A stretch of DNA of 64,000 nt from Methanobrevibacter sp. GTDB lineage: Archaea > Methanobacteriota > Methanobacteria > Methanobacteriales > Methanobacteriaceae. The notes beneath the pieces were generated by a model. It was not told where the DNA came from. It worked only from the letters and a program-made list of their open reading frames with translations, and did no database searches. The translations under genes were made by a program, and so were the position numbers. Position 1 is the stretch's first letter, and each line of letters starts with the position of its first letter. The stretch spans positions 1 to 64,000 of the forward strand of contig JAGCBE010000439.1 of the NCBI GenBank assembly GCA_017652345.1, given 5' to 3'. Of the stretch, positions 1 to 8,256 are shown piece after piece.

Positions 1-135
1 AATTTAAACTTAGCACGGTATTGCCTTCGACTTCACGTTAAGGTTTTCACCGTTAGCAGTATTAAATACTACACCGTTTTTGCATACGTTCACCACATTT
101 TCATTGGCATATCACTATGCCACGCGACAAAATCT
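1..135 (-). ncRNA. Group I intron, 5' part (cut by window edge)
   Basis: The DNA polymerase reading frame runs to LPD at 138-136 and then turns into stop-rich sequence where IDFN would be expected, so the intron begins at 135. The last exon bases CGAT can pair with GTCG a few bases into the intron (P1 with the usual U.G at the splice site). The stretch around 20-75 reads AACGGTGAAAACC...GGCAATACCGTGC on the minus strand, the same core layout as the intron at 62455-63282. The 3' half lies outside the window. Confidence 0.7.
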
Positions 136-1369
136 ATCGGGTAATGATCTTGTTCCAATAATCCTTTCAATAGACATAAATCTAGTAGGAAACAAAGTAA
201 CTGGTGCATTAATTCTATCTATATTTGTTAAACCTAAAAGTTTTATAATATAAAATGAAGGTGCACTACCGCCTTCCAGTTTTTGTTAAAATTCCACCAT
301 ATTTTTCTTGTGCTATTTTTACTATATTGTAATCTATTAAGAAATAATTAGCCATATTAGTTTGTTCGACAATGTTCAATTCATAGGCTATTTCATTTTG
401 ATATTTATCCCATTGTTCTTTTGGAATTGTTTCGCGAGTTTCTCGCCATTTTTGTCTAATCAAGGCTCTCAAATCTTCTATTGGATTATTCGATACAGAA
501 GGAAGCTTAATATCATCATTTATAATGGTTAAATCTTCTGCTTTATCAAAGACAAGAGTATTTTCAATTGCTTGCTTAATTTGGCTATCATTTAGCACAC
601 CTTGTTCTTTATAGCGTGCTACAATAGTGTCATAGTCTGGATAGTCAAGTATAAATTCATTTTCTTCTTCGTAAACAATTCCTTTTGCTTTTAAAAATAA
701 ATCTCTATCGGCAGGCAAAACCTTATATTTTTGCCCTTTTATAGTAACATTTTGAACATTCTCTTTATTTGTAGAATAAATATAATGACTATCATTAGCA
801 TGAATAATTTGAATATTATATTTAGTGGCAAATTTTAATATTTGTTTATTAGCTTTTTTCTGTGCTTCAACATTATGATTTTGAACTTCTAAATAAAAAT
901 TTTCTTGGAATTTATTTTTAAGTCTAACAATTAAATTTTCATCATTCCATAAGCCCGCTATACAAGCAGTTGTAACAATTATATTTTTAGGATTAACAGA
1001 ATCAATAAGTTCCCAATCTATTCTAGGCTTATAATAAAACCCATTCTCATGTGCTTCGCTTATAATTCTATTTATATCTTTTGCACCGTTATCATTAAGT
1101 GCAACTAAAATTATATGTCTATTTGATTTATCTTTTTCAAATCTATTTTCTACATAATAAGATTCGACACCTAAAATAACTTTTAGTCCATATTTATGAC
1201 CTAATGTAGTAGCCTCGAAAATATTAGCTTGTGTTCCATGATTTGTTGTAAATAATGTGTTATGTCCAAGTTCAATTGCTCTTTTGCAATAATCTTCAAG
1301 GCTTGTTGTAACATCTAATTGTATAACATTACTATAATAGTCATGCTTATGATAATTATTATATCTCAT
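136..1369 (-). CDS. dnaE: DNA polymerase III alpha subunit (DnaE type), 5' exon, with +1 shift at CGG
   Basis: Replicative DNA polymerase. The N-terminal ~270 residues are a PHP domain (HKHDYYSN, TTNHG, HANDSHY) followed by the start of the polymerase core, ending in TKTGR. Frame zero then reads CGG TAG at 271-266. Skipping the C at 271 continues as GSAPSFYIIKLLGLTNID... to SLPD at 136, which is the family motif TGRGSAPSFY. The exon ends inside the metal-binding PDIDF motif, where a group I intron starts. ATG at 1369 has a good SD. The rest of the gene is outside the window. Confidence 0.9.
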
Positions 1370-1381
1370 AATTTTCTCCTT

Positions 1382-1813
1382 TTATCCTATTCCACAACTG
1401 CCACAACCCATTGCAAATTCTGGTTTTTTACATTTTTCATATTTTTCTTCTTTTAGATTATATTTATACCATAGTTGTTTTTCTATGTGAGGATAAATTC
1501 CTTCATAAGATTCTTCAATAACCGCATAAAGATAGCATGTTTCAAATAAATCACATCTATTTTCTTCAAGTGCGTTCTTGGCTTCATTTAGATCATAATA
1601 AAATCCAACACATCTTGAGGAAGAAAAGTCGCCCTTTTTGTCGACTTCAATAGTTGTAATAGTGTAGATAGGATGATTAAAAATATTCATAACTAATGGG
1701 CTATTTAATTTCTTATCTAATTCATTTACTTTATCTATAATTTCATATTGTTTTTTGATAACATTAGACATTATATCTCCTAGTCCACCACAGCCTTGTG
1801 TTTTCTCTATCAT
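1382..1813 (-). CDS. Conserved phage protein, Cys-rich C terminus
   Basis: 143 aa. The middle (RCVGFYYDLNEAKNAL...YLYAVIEE...GIYP) matches a domain I know from many Firmicutes phages, function unknown. The C terminus ends in GCGSCGIG, possibly metal binding. ATG at 1813 follows AGGAGG; an in-frame ATG 14 codons later also has an SD-like GGAG. Lies just upstream of the polymerase gene in the same direction. Confidence 0.7.
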   Translation of the reverse strand: MIEKTQGCGGLGDIMSNVIKKQYEIIDKVNELDKKLNSPLVMNIFNHPIYTITTIEVDKKGDFSSSRCVGFYYDLNEAKNALEENRCDLFETCYLYAVIEESYEGIYPHIEKQLWYKYNLKEEKYEKCKKPEFAMGCGSCGIG

Positions 1814-1822
1814 TTTTTCCTC

Positions 1823-2251
1823 CTAAATAAAAAATGTAATTCCAAACCAAATAATTTGAATAATTGTTAGCCAAAAGCCAAAATCAAAACATCTATGTTT
1901 ATTTTCAATAACCTTATCATTAAATTTATCTATAACAAGATAAGTATCAAGCAAATCGGTTTCATACGCACTTTTTTCTTGATTAATTATATTTTTTTCT
2001 CCTATATCATATCCCATTACTTTAATTTTTCTTGTTTTTAAGCCAAATATAAAAAATATAATTGATATTAAATTTAAACAAATTATTTCTTTTTGTATAA
2101 ATTGGGTTTTAGATATAAATATAAATAATAATCCTAAATTAAATAATATCATTATCATATTTCTGTTATCTATTATTTTCATTCTTATATATAATCTATC
2201 ATCCAAATTTTCTAAAATTTGGATTGCTTTGTTTTTATTAGTTTCATTCAT
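1823..2251 (-). CDS. Membrane protein, about three transmembrane segments
   Basis: 142 aa. Hydrophobic helices at about residues 32-48 and 57-70 and at the C terminus (125-142), with a charged loop between. No family recognised. Part of a compact run of genes with 4-10 bp spacing. Confidence 0.6.
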   Translation of the reverse strand: MNETNKNKAIQILENLDDRLYIRMKIIDNRNMIMILFNLGLLFIFISKTQFIQKEIICLNLISIIFFIFGLKTRKIKVMGYDIGEKNIINQEKSAYETDLLDTYLVIDKFNDKVIENKHRCFDFGFWLTIIQIIWFGITFFI

Positions 2252-2254
2252 ATT

Positions 2255-2401
2255 TTACCCCCTATCCTTTAGACCTAGTTTATACACTTGAATAAAAGCA
2301 TTACATGCTTGAAAAAATAAAGTTATTCCAATTAATGTATAATACCACCATTCCATTTGCAATTTTATTCCTATAAATATTAAACAAATACTAATTAACA
2401 T
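2255..2401 (-). CDS. Small membrane protein
   Basis: 48 aa. Starts ATG at 2401 with GGAG about 9 nt upstream, inside the end of the preceding gene. Two hydrophobic stretches (LISICLIFIGI and YYTLIGITLFFQ). Fills the gap between its neighbours, which supports it as real. Function unknown. Confidence 0.55.
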   Translation of the reverse strand: MLISICLIFIGIKLQMEWWYYTLIGITLFFQACNAFIQVYKLGLKDRG

Positions 2402-2404
2402 TTT

Positions 2405-2626
2405 TTATTCTCCTTTCAAAAGTTCTTTCCAATTATCTTCTTGAAGTAATTTTACAAGTTCATCTCTTGTATATTTTTTATGACCAATTTGAAATATCAT
2501 TTCATCAACATTGGGTATGCTTGTGTTGTATTTATCTGGTTCTTCATATAGACATATCCCATACTTCCAATTTATACAACCTTGGCATTCTTCTTCATTT
2601 GGCTCAAAATTGTCATTACAACCCAT
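2405..2626 (-). CDS. Small Cys-containing phage protein
   Basis: 73 aa. N-terminal CQGCINWKYGIC motif, similar to the small protein ahead of the RNA polymerase at 60.7 kb (CRGCIWYEQC). It ends LLKGE, whose codons contain the SD-like AAAGGAGA for the next gene. Function unknown. Confidence 0.6.
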   Translation of the reverse strand: MGCNDNFEPNEEECQGCINWKYGICLYEEPDKYNTSIPNVDEMIFQIGHKKYTRDELVKLLQEDNWKELLKGE

Positions 2627-2647
2627 TATTTCACTCTCCTAAAATTT

Positions 2648-3922
2648 CTAATTTTTTGCCTTGAAATTGTAAATCGGTTTAATTATTTTAACAATTTCAA
2701 CTGTATCTTTAATGTTTTCTATTATTTCTTGTATTGGCTTATATACAAAAGGTGCTTCATCAATTGTTTCTTCAACAACACTTGTAGAATAAATGCCTTG
2801 CATACTCTCTTTAAACTGTTCAAGATTAAACATTTCCTTTGCTTTAGACCTTGACATTATTCTTCCTGCTCCATGTGGTGCGGAGTTATTCCAGTCTTTA
2901 TTGCCTTTACCAATACAAATTAAACTTCCATCTTTCATATTCATTGGTATGATTACCTTTTCGCCTGCATAAGCACTTATTGAACCTTTACGAACAATGT
3001 TATCTCCAAAGTTAATGTAATTGTGTATCGTTTGCCAAGCATCAAACGGATAGTCAACCATATCTTGAGTGTAATAATAGTTTCCATCAGTTCTGTAAAA
3101 TCTTAGTTGATAACTATCTTTTATATCAAAATATTTTAGCAATATTTCCCTTGCAATAATTGTCCTATTTAATTCTGCATACTTTTGGCAAATTGCCATA
3201 TCATCTAAATACATATCTCTGTATTTGCCATCTAAATAACAAAGCTCTTTTGGCAAATTAGGTTGTTTATCCTTATATTGTTTTTCAAATTCTTTTAAAG
3301 CTTGTTGTATTTCGCTTTTTCTGCCTTGTTCTTTATATGTTTTAATAATTTCTTCTTTCTTTGCGTAATATTCCTCTTTGCCAGAGCATAGCTCAATAGC
3401 TAAGTTTTGATAATATTCTGCAACTTGCTTTCCAAGGTTTCTGCTTCCACTATGTATAACAAGATACTTATTGCCATCTTTGTCAACATCTAATTCTATG
3501 AAATGGTTGCCACTACCTAGTGTGCCAATACCTCTCTCAAATTTTGAGCTTTCTTTTAATTCTTTTAAGCAATGTAGTTTTTGTATTCCTAAAAAGTTCG
3601 CTACTTTTTGCTCTCTGATATTTCTTCCACTAGGAATATACTTGTTTACCACGCCATCAAATTTTTGTAAATCTATATCACTTTTACCAAGTTCAACAAC
3701 GAACATTCCACAACCAATATCAGCACCAACAATGTTTGGTATAACCTTGTTTCCTAAATCGGCTGTAAAACCTATTACGCAACCTTTACCAGCGTGAACA
3801 TCTGGCATAATTCTAACTTTACAATCTTTAAATGCTTCTTGTTCCAATAATAATTCAATCTGTTCTATTGCTTCATGCTCTATATTTTCGGTAAATATTT
3901 TAAGGTTTTTGATTTCTCTCAT
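2648..3922 (-). CDS. rtcB: RtcB-type RNA ligase
   Basis: 424 aa, close to the usual size of RtcB. Family motifs are clear: MPDVHAGKGCVIG, GADIGCGM, GSGNHFIE, HSGSRNLG and the guanylylation region SAPHGAGR near residue 350. RtcB joins 2',3'-cyclic phosphate or 3'-phosphate RNA ends to 5'-OH ends using GTP and Mn2+. In phages it is thought to repair tRNAs cut by host nucleases. ATG at 3922, 3 bp after the preceding gene. Confidence 0.95.
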   Translation of the reverse strand: MREIKNLKIFTENIEHEAIEQIELLLEQEAFKDCKVRIMPDVHAGKGCVIGFTADLGNKVIPNIVGADIGCGMFVVELGKSDIDLQKFDGVVNKYIPSGRNIREQKVANFLGIQKLHCLKELKESSKFERGIGTLGSGNHFIELDVDKDGNKYLVIHSGSRNLGKQVAEYYQNLAIELCSGKEEYYAKKEEIIKTYKEQGRKSEIQQALKEFEKQYKDKQPNLPKELCYLDGKYRDMYLDDMAICQKYAELNRTIIAREILLKYFDIKDSYQLRFYRTDGNYYYTQDMVDYPFDAWQTIHNYINFGDNIVRKGSISAYAGEKVIIPMNMKDGSLICIGKGNKDWNNSAPHGAGRIMSRSKAKEMFNLEQFKESMQGIYSTSVVEETIDEAPFVYKPIQEIIENIKDTVEIVKIIKPIYNFKAKN

Positions 3923-3925
3923 CTC

Positions 3926-4144
3926 CTAATAATTCTCTTTTGATTTGTTGTATAATTCCTCAATTTCTTGCTTATTTAATTTGTTATACCAACCCAACAA
4001 TTCTTTTGGAATTGTTACTTTATACCATTTGCCATTTATTTCTTGTAGTTTTTCATTGGGTTTTAACTCGTATTTTTTTAATTCTTCTTTTGTAATTTCT
4101 AGCTCTTCTGTTTCTTCATTTTGTTTTACTAGTTTTATATTCAA
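3926..4144 (-). CDS. Small hypothetical protein
   Basis: 72 aa, rich in Lys and Glu, no family recognised. 4 bp after the preceding gene and 3 bp before rtcB, so almost certainly co-translated with them. Confidence 0.55.
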   Translation of the reverse strand: MNIKLVKQNEETEELEITKEELKKYELKPNEKLQEINGKWYKVTIPKELLGWYNKLNKQEIEELYNKSKENY

Positions 4145-4148
4145 TTTT

Positions 4149-4370
4149 TCACTCTCCTAATAATTCTTCAAATTGCTTTATATTTCTTTTGTCTATATCT
4201 TCAATATAATTTATTGTTATTACTATTTGTTTGTTATTTTTCATGTGCATAGGTTCTATTTTTTCACACGCTTTATATTCTCTTTCTACTTTTACACTTG
4301 TAATTGTTATATTATCTGTTGTTAGTTTTGCTAATTCTTCTGAAACTATACTTTGTGCATTTAGCATCAC
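4149..4370 (-). CDS. Small hypothetical protein with SD-bearing tail
   Basis: 73 aa, unknown function. Ends FEELLGE; the codons TTA GGA GAG supply the SD for the next gene. Its ATG overlaps the stop of the preceding gene (ATGA). Confidence 0.55.
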   Translation of the reverse strand: MMLNAQSIVSEELAKLTTDNITITSVKVEREYKACEKIEPMHMKNNKQIVITINYIEDIDKRNIKQFEELLGE

Positions 4371-4699
4371 TTCTCATCTCCTAATAATGTCGTTAAAGTT
4401 TTAAATTCTTTTTTTATATTGTTTTCAATGCACACATCTTCACTTCTAAATGCTAATTCATATTCTTTTTTTATTATCCTTGCAGCTGCTTTATCTAGCT
4501 TATTGTCTGTATAATATGGGTATTCTCTTAATTCTATTGTGCATCCTAAGTCATTTAATTTTTTACAACTATCAATTATCTTAGTTAGTTCTTCAATAAT
4601 AAGTCCACAAGTTTTTTCGCAAGTTTCTATTTCTTCATAGTCTTGTGAGATATTTCCACAATATTCGCATTTATAATATGTTCTATTATCCTCTATCAT
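4367..4699 (-). CDS. Zinc-finger-like hypothetical protein
   Basis: 110 aa beginning MIEDNRTYYKCEYCGN. N-terminal CxxC with later Cys pair (CEKTC), then a helical region. ATG at 4699 has GGAGG 5 nt upstream. Frame-zero translation of the gene upstream runs into this one and gives an apparent 240-aa fusion. I treat them as two genes because the upstream gene only matches its family after a +1 shift at 4738, which ends it at 4696. Confidence 0.6.
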   Translation of the reverse strand: MIEDNRTYYKCEYCGNISQDYEEIETCEKTCGLIIEELTKIIDSCKKLNDLGCTIELREYPYYTDNKLDKAAARIIKKEYELAFRSEDVCIENNIKKEFKTLTTLLGDEK

Positions 4700-5089
4700 T
4701 TTTCCTCCAATAATTCTTTTATCTCGTATTCTTCTCCGTTCTTTTATGAATTGGAATAGGTGGCTGTAACATAAAAAATCGTGTGCTATTTCTCTGTCAT
4801 CTTCATCATAATATCTCATACCTTTGGTTTCGCATAAATATAATTCGTTATCTACAGGCTTAAATATGTATTTATATTTTTTATCTATATTTTTTAATAT
4901 AACTCTTTCATCTTCGGTTAGTGTTGGTTTACAAGGTGTTCGCAAAAATCTCATAACACTATCTAACTTATCAAGTTGTATTTCTCTTTCTGCTTCTAAT
5001 ACCATATCTTTAATTAACCAATCATGATAAATATCTTCAAAATCATCTACACTTACTCCATCTTTTAAAAATTTATCTTTGTTAGTCAT
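4696..5089 (-). CDS. Repeated phage family protein (LTEDERVIL / GEEY tail), +1 shift at CGG
   Basis: About 130 aa after a +1 shift. Layout shared by the family: MTNKDKFLKDGVSV start, TLTEDERVILKNID in the middle, SHLFQFIKE near the end. At 4738-4736 frame zero reads CGG (KERRRIRDK); skipping the C gives KE-GEEYEIKELLEEK and a stop at 4696. The intact relative at 28275-28637 reads KEGEEYEISELLG without the extra C. Function unknown. Confidence 0.6.
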
Positions 5090-5234
5090 CTTGTACCTCC
5101 ACTCTAAAATAATCTACTATATCTTGCATTGTTATTTTATTTCTATCTTGTAAATAATCTGCCATATCATCACACATTGTTAAAAAATCTGTTATTGACA
5201 TATTATTTTTTAGATATTTATCCGCATTAGTCAT
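5082..5234 (-). CDS. Short member of the MTNADKYLK family
   Basis: 50 aa. Starts MTNADKYLKNNMSI like the longer family members but lacks the LTEDERVIL and GEEY parts. Its SD comes from a degenerate family tail just upstream, and it overlaps the next ATG by 8 nt. Probably a truncated copy. Confidence 0.5.
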   Translation of the reverse strand: MTNADKYLKNNMSITDFLTMCDDMADYLQDRNKITMQDIVDYFRVEVQDD

Positions 5235-5270
5235 CTCCCAACAACTCCTCTATTCTATATTCTTTGTTCT
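5235..5270 (-). repeat. Orphan copy of the gene-junction (GEEY...LLG) repeat
   Basis: Degenerate DNA copy of the family tail, lying after a stop codon and ending in TTGTTGGGAGATGACT, so it still provides SD and ATG for the gene at 5234. Confidence 0.5.
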
Positions 5271-5272
5271 TG

Positions 5273-5473
5273 CTATACTCTTTTTAACCAATATTCGGCA
5301 TTAACTTTAAATATATAAAATTTTCTAGGCTCATCTAATTTTTGTTTTTCTTCCTTTGCTTGTTTTAAAGTCTCAAAACGTTTCGCTTCATATATCCATT
5401 TCGTTGTTTCTCCATTTTCCATTAAAAATGATGCTTCTTCTATATAAAATAAAACATAAAAACTATCACTCAT
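5273..5473 (-). CDS. Small hypothetical protein
   Basis: 66 aa, begins MSDSFYVLFYI; contains KRFETLKQAKEEKQKL. No family recognised. Its ATG lies in the tail of the upstream family gene. Confidence 0.5.
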   Translation of the reverse strand: MSDSFYVLFYIEEASFLMENGETTKWIYEAKRFETLKQAKEEKQKLDEPRKFYIFKVNAEYWLKRV

Positions 5474-5826
5474 TTTCTAATAACTCCTTTATCTCGTACT
5501 CTTCTCCGTTCTTTTATAAATTGAAATAGGTGACCATAGCCATTTAATATTGTTCCATTGTCAATAAGTCCATTTTTATTTATTTTGTCATAACATAATA
5601 AAGAATACTTGCCATCTCTTTTTATATATTTAGGATTATCTCTTATATTCCTCAATATAACTCTTTCATCTTCGGTTAAAAGTTGAGCTTTTTGTTCGAA
5701 AAAATTTTTAATTTTTTCATAAGTCGGTTTTTGTGTTTTATTTATATAATTGGTTAAATTTTGTGTTAATTCTTCTACACTTACACTATCTTTTAAATAC
5801 TTTTCTGCATTAGTCATCTTCTCCAC
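5466..5826 (-). CDS. Repeated phage family protein, +1 shift at CGG
   Basis: About 119 aa after shift. MTNAEKYLKDSVSVEEL start, LTEDERVILRNI, HLFQFIKE. CGG at 5508-5506; skipping C changes RRVRDKGVIRK to GEEYEIKELLENE with a stop at 5466, matching the family tail. The ATG of the next gene lies within this tail. Confidence 0.6.
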
Positions 5827-6292
5827 CTACCTTTAAAATTTTTAAAGCACGTTTATATTCTTTTTTTGTAAAACCATTAATTGTATTACATTCAACAAAG
5901 TGGCTCATTTGTTTTTTTAACATATCTGAATCATCATCAATTATCACATAATTTTTAATATGAGGATTTAAATCTAAATATTTTTGAATTTCTTCACCCT
6001 TTGTAGTGTCTAATATGGGTGTCCTATCAACTATTTCTATTCCTGCATATTCTTTTAATTCATTTATGGCTTCACTATTTAATCTCCATGTACTTGACAA
6101 AACAACATATGCTTTAGATTTATTTATTAGCTTTTGTAGTAACATACAACTACGATAATCAAATGGTATTCCCTTCATTTGTTTGAGCAATTCTAAATAT
6201 TGCTCTCTTCCTAATAGTTTATCCGCTAATAATGAACAATGCTTAACATTATTTAATACTCCATCTACATATAAAAATATAACTTTATTCAT
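5810..6292 (-). CDS. HAD-like protein (RNA-repair HAD type), nucleophile Asp replaced
   Basis: 160 aa from ATG at 6292, which overlaps the stop of the preceding gene. Resembles the HAD domain of RNA-repair proteins: FLYVDGVLN, VVLSSTWR, RTPILDTTKGEEIQKYL, VIIDDDSDM. The first motif normally reads FLDVDGVLN; here the nucleophilic Asp is Tyr (TAT for GAT), so phosphatase activity may be lost. Confidence 0.75.
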   Translation of the reverse strand: MNKVIFLYVDGVLNNVKHCSLLADKLLGREQYLELLKQMKGIPFDYRSCMLLQKLINKSKAYVVLSSTWRLNSEAINELKEYAGIEIVDRTPILDTTKGEEIQKYLDLNPHIKNYVIIDDDSDMLKKQMSHFVECNTINGFTKKEYKRALKILKVGGEDD

Positions 6293-6713
6293 ATTCTTTT
6301 TCTTCTTCCTCATTTGCTTGATATTTATTATCATTAAATTCTTCATGAGTTAAGATACTTTCTAACTCAAATGTTCCTAATTTACATCCTTGTTTTATAT
6401 TATGTAACATACTTTCATCTTTTATGTGCCAAATAGCCCCTATTGGATCGGTTGCCCCAAATTCCGTATCTTCTCCTAATATCGTGATATCAACAATATC
6501 ATCTACTTCTATTAGGTCTATTAGATTATGAGAGTGGTTTGTAGTGTACCTTAACATATCATATATTGTTATAGTTTTAGAAACTCCCTTTAGTGGAATA
6601 TTAACTGGGCTATCAAAAGTAACACTGTTTTCATATTCATTAACACTTAATAGTTTTGCAATACTCCCATCTACTCTGCAATATTCACCTACTTGTATTT
6701 CTGTTTTATTCAT
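6285..6713 (-). CDS. Conserved phage protein (VGEY...NLIDLIEV type)
   Basis: 142 aa from MNKTEIQVGEY; SD AAGGTAG-like upstream. Shares VGEY...HSxNIIDLIEVxD with the protein at 35991-36401, so the two are paralogues. Acidic C terminus (NEEEEKEYE). Function unknown. Confidence 0.6.
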   Translation of the reverse strand: MNKTEIQVGEYCRVDGSIAKLLSVNEYENSVTFDSPVNIPLKGVSKTITIYDMLRYTTNHSHNLIDLIEVDDIVDITILGEDTEFGATDPIGAIWHIKDESMLHNIKQGCKLGTFELESILTHEEFNDNKYQANEEEEKEYE

Positions 6714-6717
6714 TTTT

Positions 6718-7164
6718 CTACCTTCTTTCATAATTAGTGCCTTTATCATAATACCATAATGGAGTGAACTCTTTATATTTTTCATAAATAGCATCCCAAT
6801 TTTCTTTTGACATATTGTCTAGGCGAGCTTTTTCTTCAAGCATATAAAGGCACTCTCTTAAATGATATTGATCTTGTTCTGGATAGTTTTCTTTTATCCA
6901 ATGGTTATTTTGTGTATTACAAAAGTCATTAATGCGCTTTAAAAGTTTGAGATTAACCCTAATGTTTCTATTATTCATTTCATCAGTAATGCGCCTTACA
7001 TAATAATAATATAATCTTCTATCATGATTTCTAACATAATCATATTTTTTAGCGAGAGTTCCACCCTTTTCCCAATAATTTAAGATATTATAGCAATCCT
7101 TCCATTGCATAATTAACATTTCATTTGGCAGTAAAGGTATCAATTCATAATGATATAAATACAT
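6718..7164 (-). CDS. Pyrimidine-dimer-glycosylase-like (TIGR02328-type) protein
   Basis: 148 aa. Starts MYLYHYELIPLLPNEMLIMQWKDC, the layout of the TIGR02328 family (MRLWHxxLIPxLP...QWRxC), distantly related to T4 endonuclease V. A closer match is the paralogue at 40593-40994. Biochemical activity not established for this family. Confidence 0.65.
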   Translation of the reverse strand: MYLYHYELIPLLPNEMLIMQWKDCYNILNYWEKGGTLAKKYDYVRNHDRRLYYYYVRRITDEMNNRNIRVNLKLLKRINDFCNTQNNHWIKENYPEQDQYHLRECLYMLEEKARLDNMSKENWDAIYEKYKEFTPLWYYDKGTNYERR

Positions 7165-7167
7165 ATA

Positions 7168-7353
7168 TTACTTCCTTTCTTTAAATATAAATTTATCAAT
7201 CCAAAAAAATATTATTCCACCCATTAAATTGGCTACAATTGTTTTCCAAATAGTTGGCAAATCTAAAATACTCATACAAATTGCCAATAAAGGGGTGCTC
7301 ATTTGCCACCTAAGTAAATATAAAAAAAATCTTTTCATTTCTTTTTTATTCAT
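7168..7353 (-). CDS. Small membrane protein (RWQxSTP type)
   Basis: 61 aa with LRWQMSTPLLAICMS and ANLMGGIIFFWIDKFIF. The same short two-helix membrane protein type is common in Firmicutes and their phages; function unknown. 3 bp after the preceding gene. Confidence 0.55.
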   Translation of the reverse strand: MNKKEMKRFFLYLLRWQMSTPLLAICMSILDLPTIWKTIVANLMGGIIFFWIDKFIFKERK

Positions 7354-7362
7354 TTTTCTCCT

Positions 7363-7830
7363 TTATTCAAAATAGCTTGCTTTTACTTTGTCTGATTTAA
7401 GAATATCACGACAAATTAAAAATGTTGTATAACCATCAACAAGTCTATATTTTTTATCATTGCCTTTTCTTAAAATAATTGAATCTAAAAATTTGGAGTT
7501 AGCATTGTAATAGTCGAGCTTTGCCTTAATTTTATTTTCATTAGGAAGTTGCCAATGCTCGCTAATTTCAATATCTTCTATTTGTGGTTCTATTTCTTTT
7601 TTAACCATTATTGATTTAATTTTATTATAATCACAACAACAATAGCTTGGAACATCATCTTTGTCACAGATAATTTTATATCTACAAACTTCTTTAATAA
7701 TGCCATCTCGATTAGCCAAAAATGCGCTATCTCCAACTTTAATATCTAAATGATGTGAGTTTTTCCAAAAGCGAATTTTTCGATTTGGATTTTCTCCAGT
7801 TTTAAAAGCATAAAGAGTTACTTCTCCCAT
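7363..7830 (-). CDS. Hypothetical protein with ParB-like motif
   Basis: 155 aa. C-terminal part (DSIILRKGN..YRLVDGYTTFLICRDI) resembles the substrate-binding start of ParB/sulfiredoxin-like domains (LVDGYxRY). The N-terminal half is unknown. Weak assignment. Confidence 0.45.
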   Translation of the reverse strand: MGEVTLYAFKTGENPNRKIRFWKNSHHLDIKVGDSAFLANRDGIIKEVCRYKIICDKDDVPSYCCCDYNKIKSIMVKKEIEPQIEDIEISEHWQLPNENKIKAKLDYYNANSKFLDSIILRKGNDKKYRLVDGYTTFLICRDILKSDKVKASYFE

Positions 7831-8255
7831 GATTTTTTAATCATCTCCTTACATTCTTCGCATAAAGGTTCATACCAACCTCTATTATTTACTATCTTAC
7901 CATTTTTGCCACATCTAATGCAAGTTTTCATAGAAATTTCTTCATATTTATTTATTATCTCATAAAACTCTTTTGAAATATCACTTGGAACACCATTATC
8001 ATACCAATGAAGAAAACCCCATTTTTCTTTTATTTGCGCTATTCTATATTTCTTAACAAAGCCCTTTGTTTTAGATTTTTTAAGGCAATTTTTAATGTCT
8101 TGACAAATAGCGATTCCAAAGGTATCATACCAACCTTGTGGCAATGCATCTAGCTCGGTAAAATCATAGCCACAAAATTTTCCATCAAATCTATTCCTTA
8201 CTTTAAGAAATGGAAACTTTTTACATAACATATAGTTTTTTATTTTTCTTAACAT
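7818..8255 (-). CDS. Conserved phage protein with C-terminal zinc ribbon
   Basis: 145 aa from MLRKIKNYML. Family landmarks: RNRFDGK, TELDALPQGWYDTFG, QIKEKWGFLHWYDNG, then CxxC...CxxC (CIRCGKN and CEEC). Frequent in Clostridium-type phages; function unknown. Confidence 0.65.
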   Translation of the reverse strand: MLRKIKNYMLCKKFPFLKVRNRFDGKFCGYDFTELDALPQGWYDTFGIAICQDIKNCLKKSKTKGFVKKYRIAQIKEKWGFLHWYDNGVPSDISKEFYEIINKYEEISMKTCIRCGKNGKIVNNRGWYEPLCEECKEMIKKSWEK

Positions 8256-8256
8256 G

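Noticed and set aside
2467..2854. Open frames on the plus strand opposite minus-strand genes
   Set aside because: Hydrophobic shadow translations without SD, overlapping well-supported genes. The same applies to most plus-strand frames before 60.7 kb.
4367..5089. A single 240-aa fusion protein
   Set aside because: The join exists only if CGG is read as Arg; the two halves match separate genes and an SD and ATG lie at 4699.
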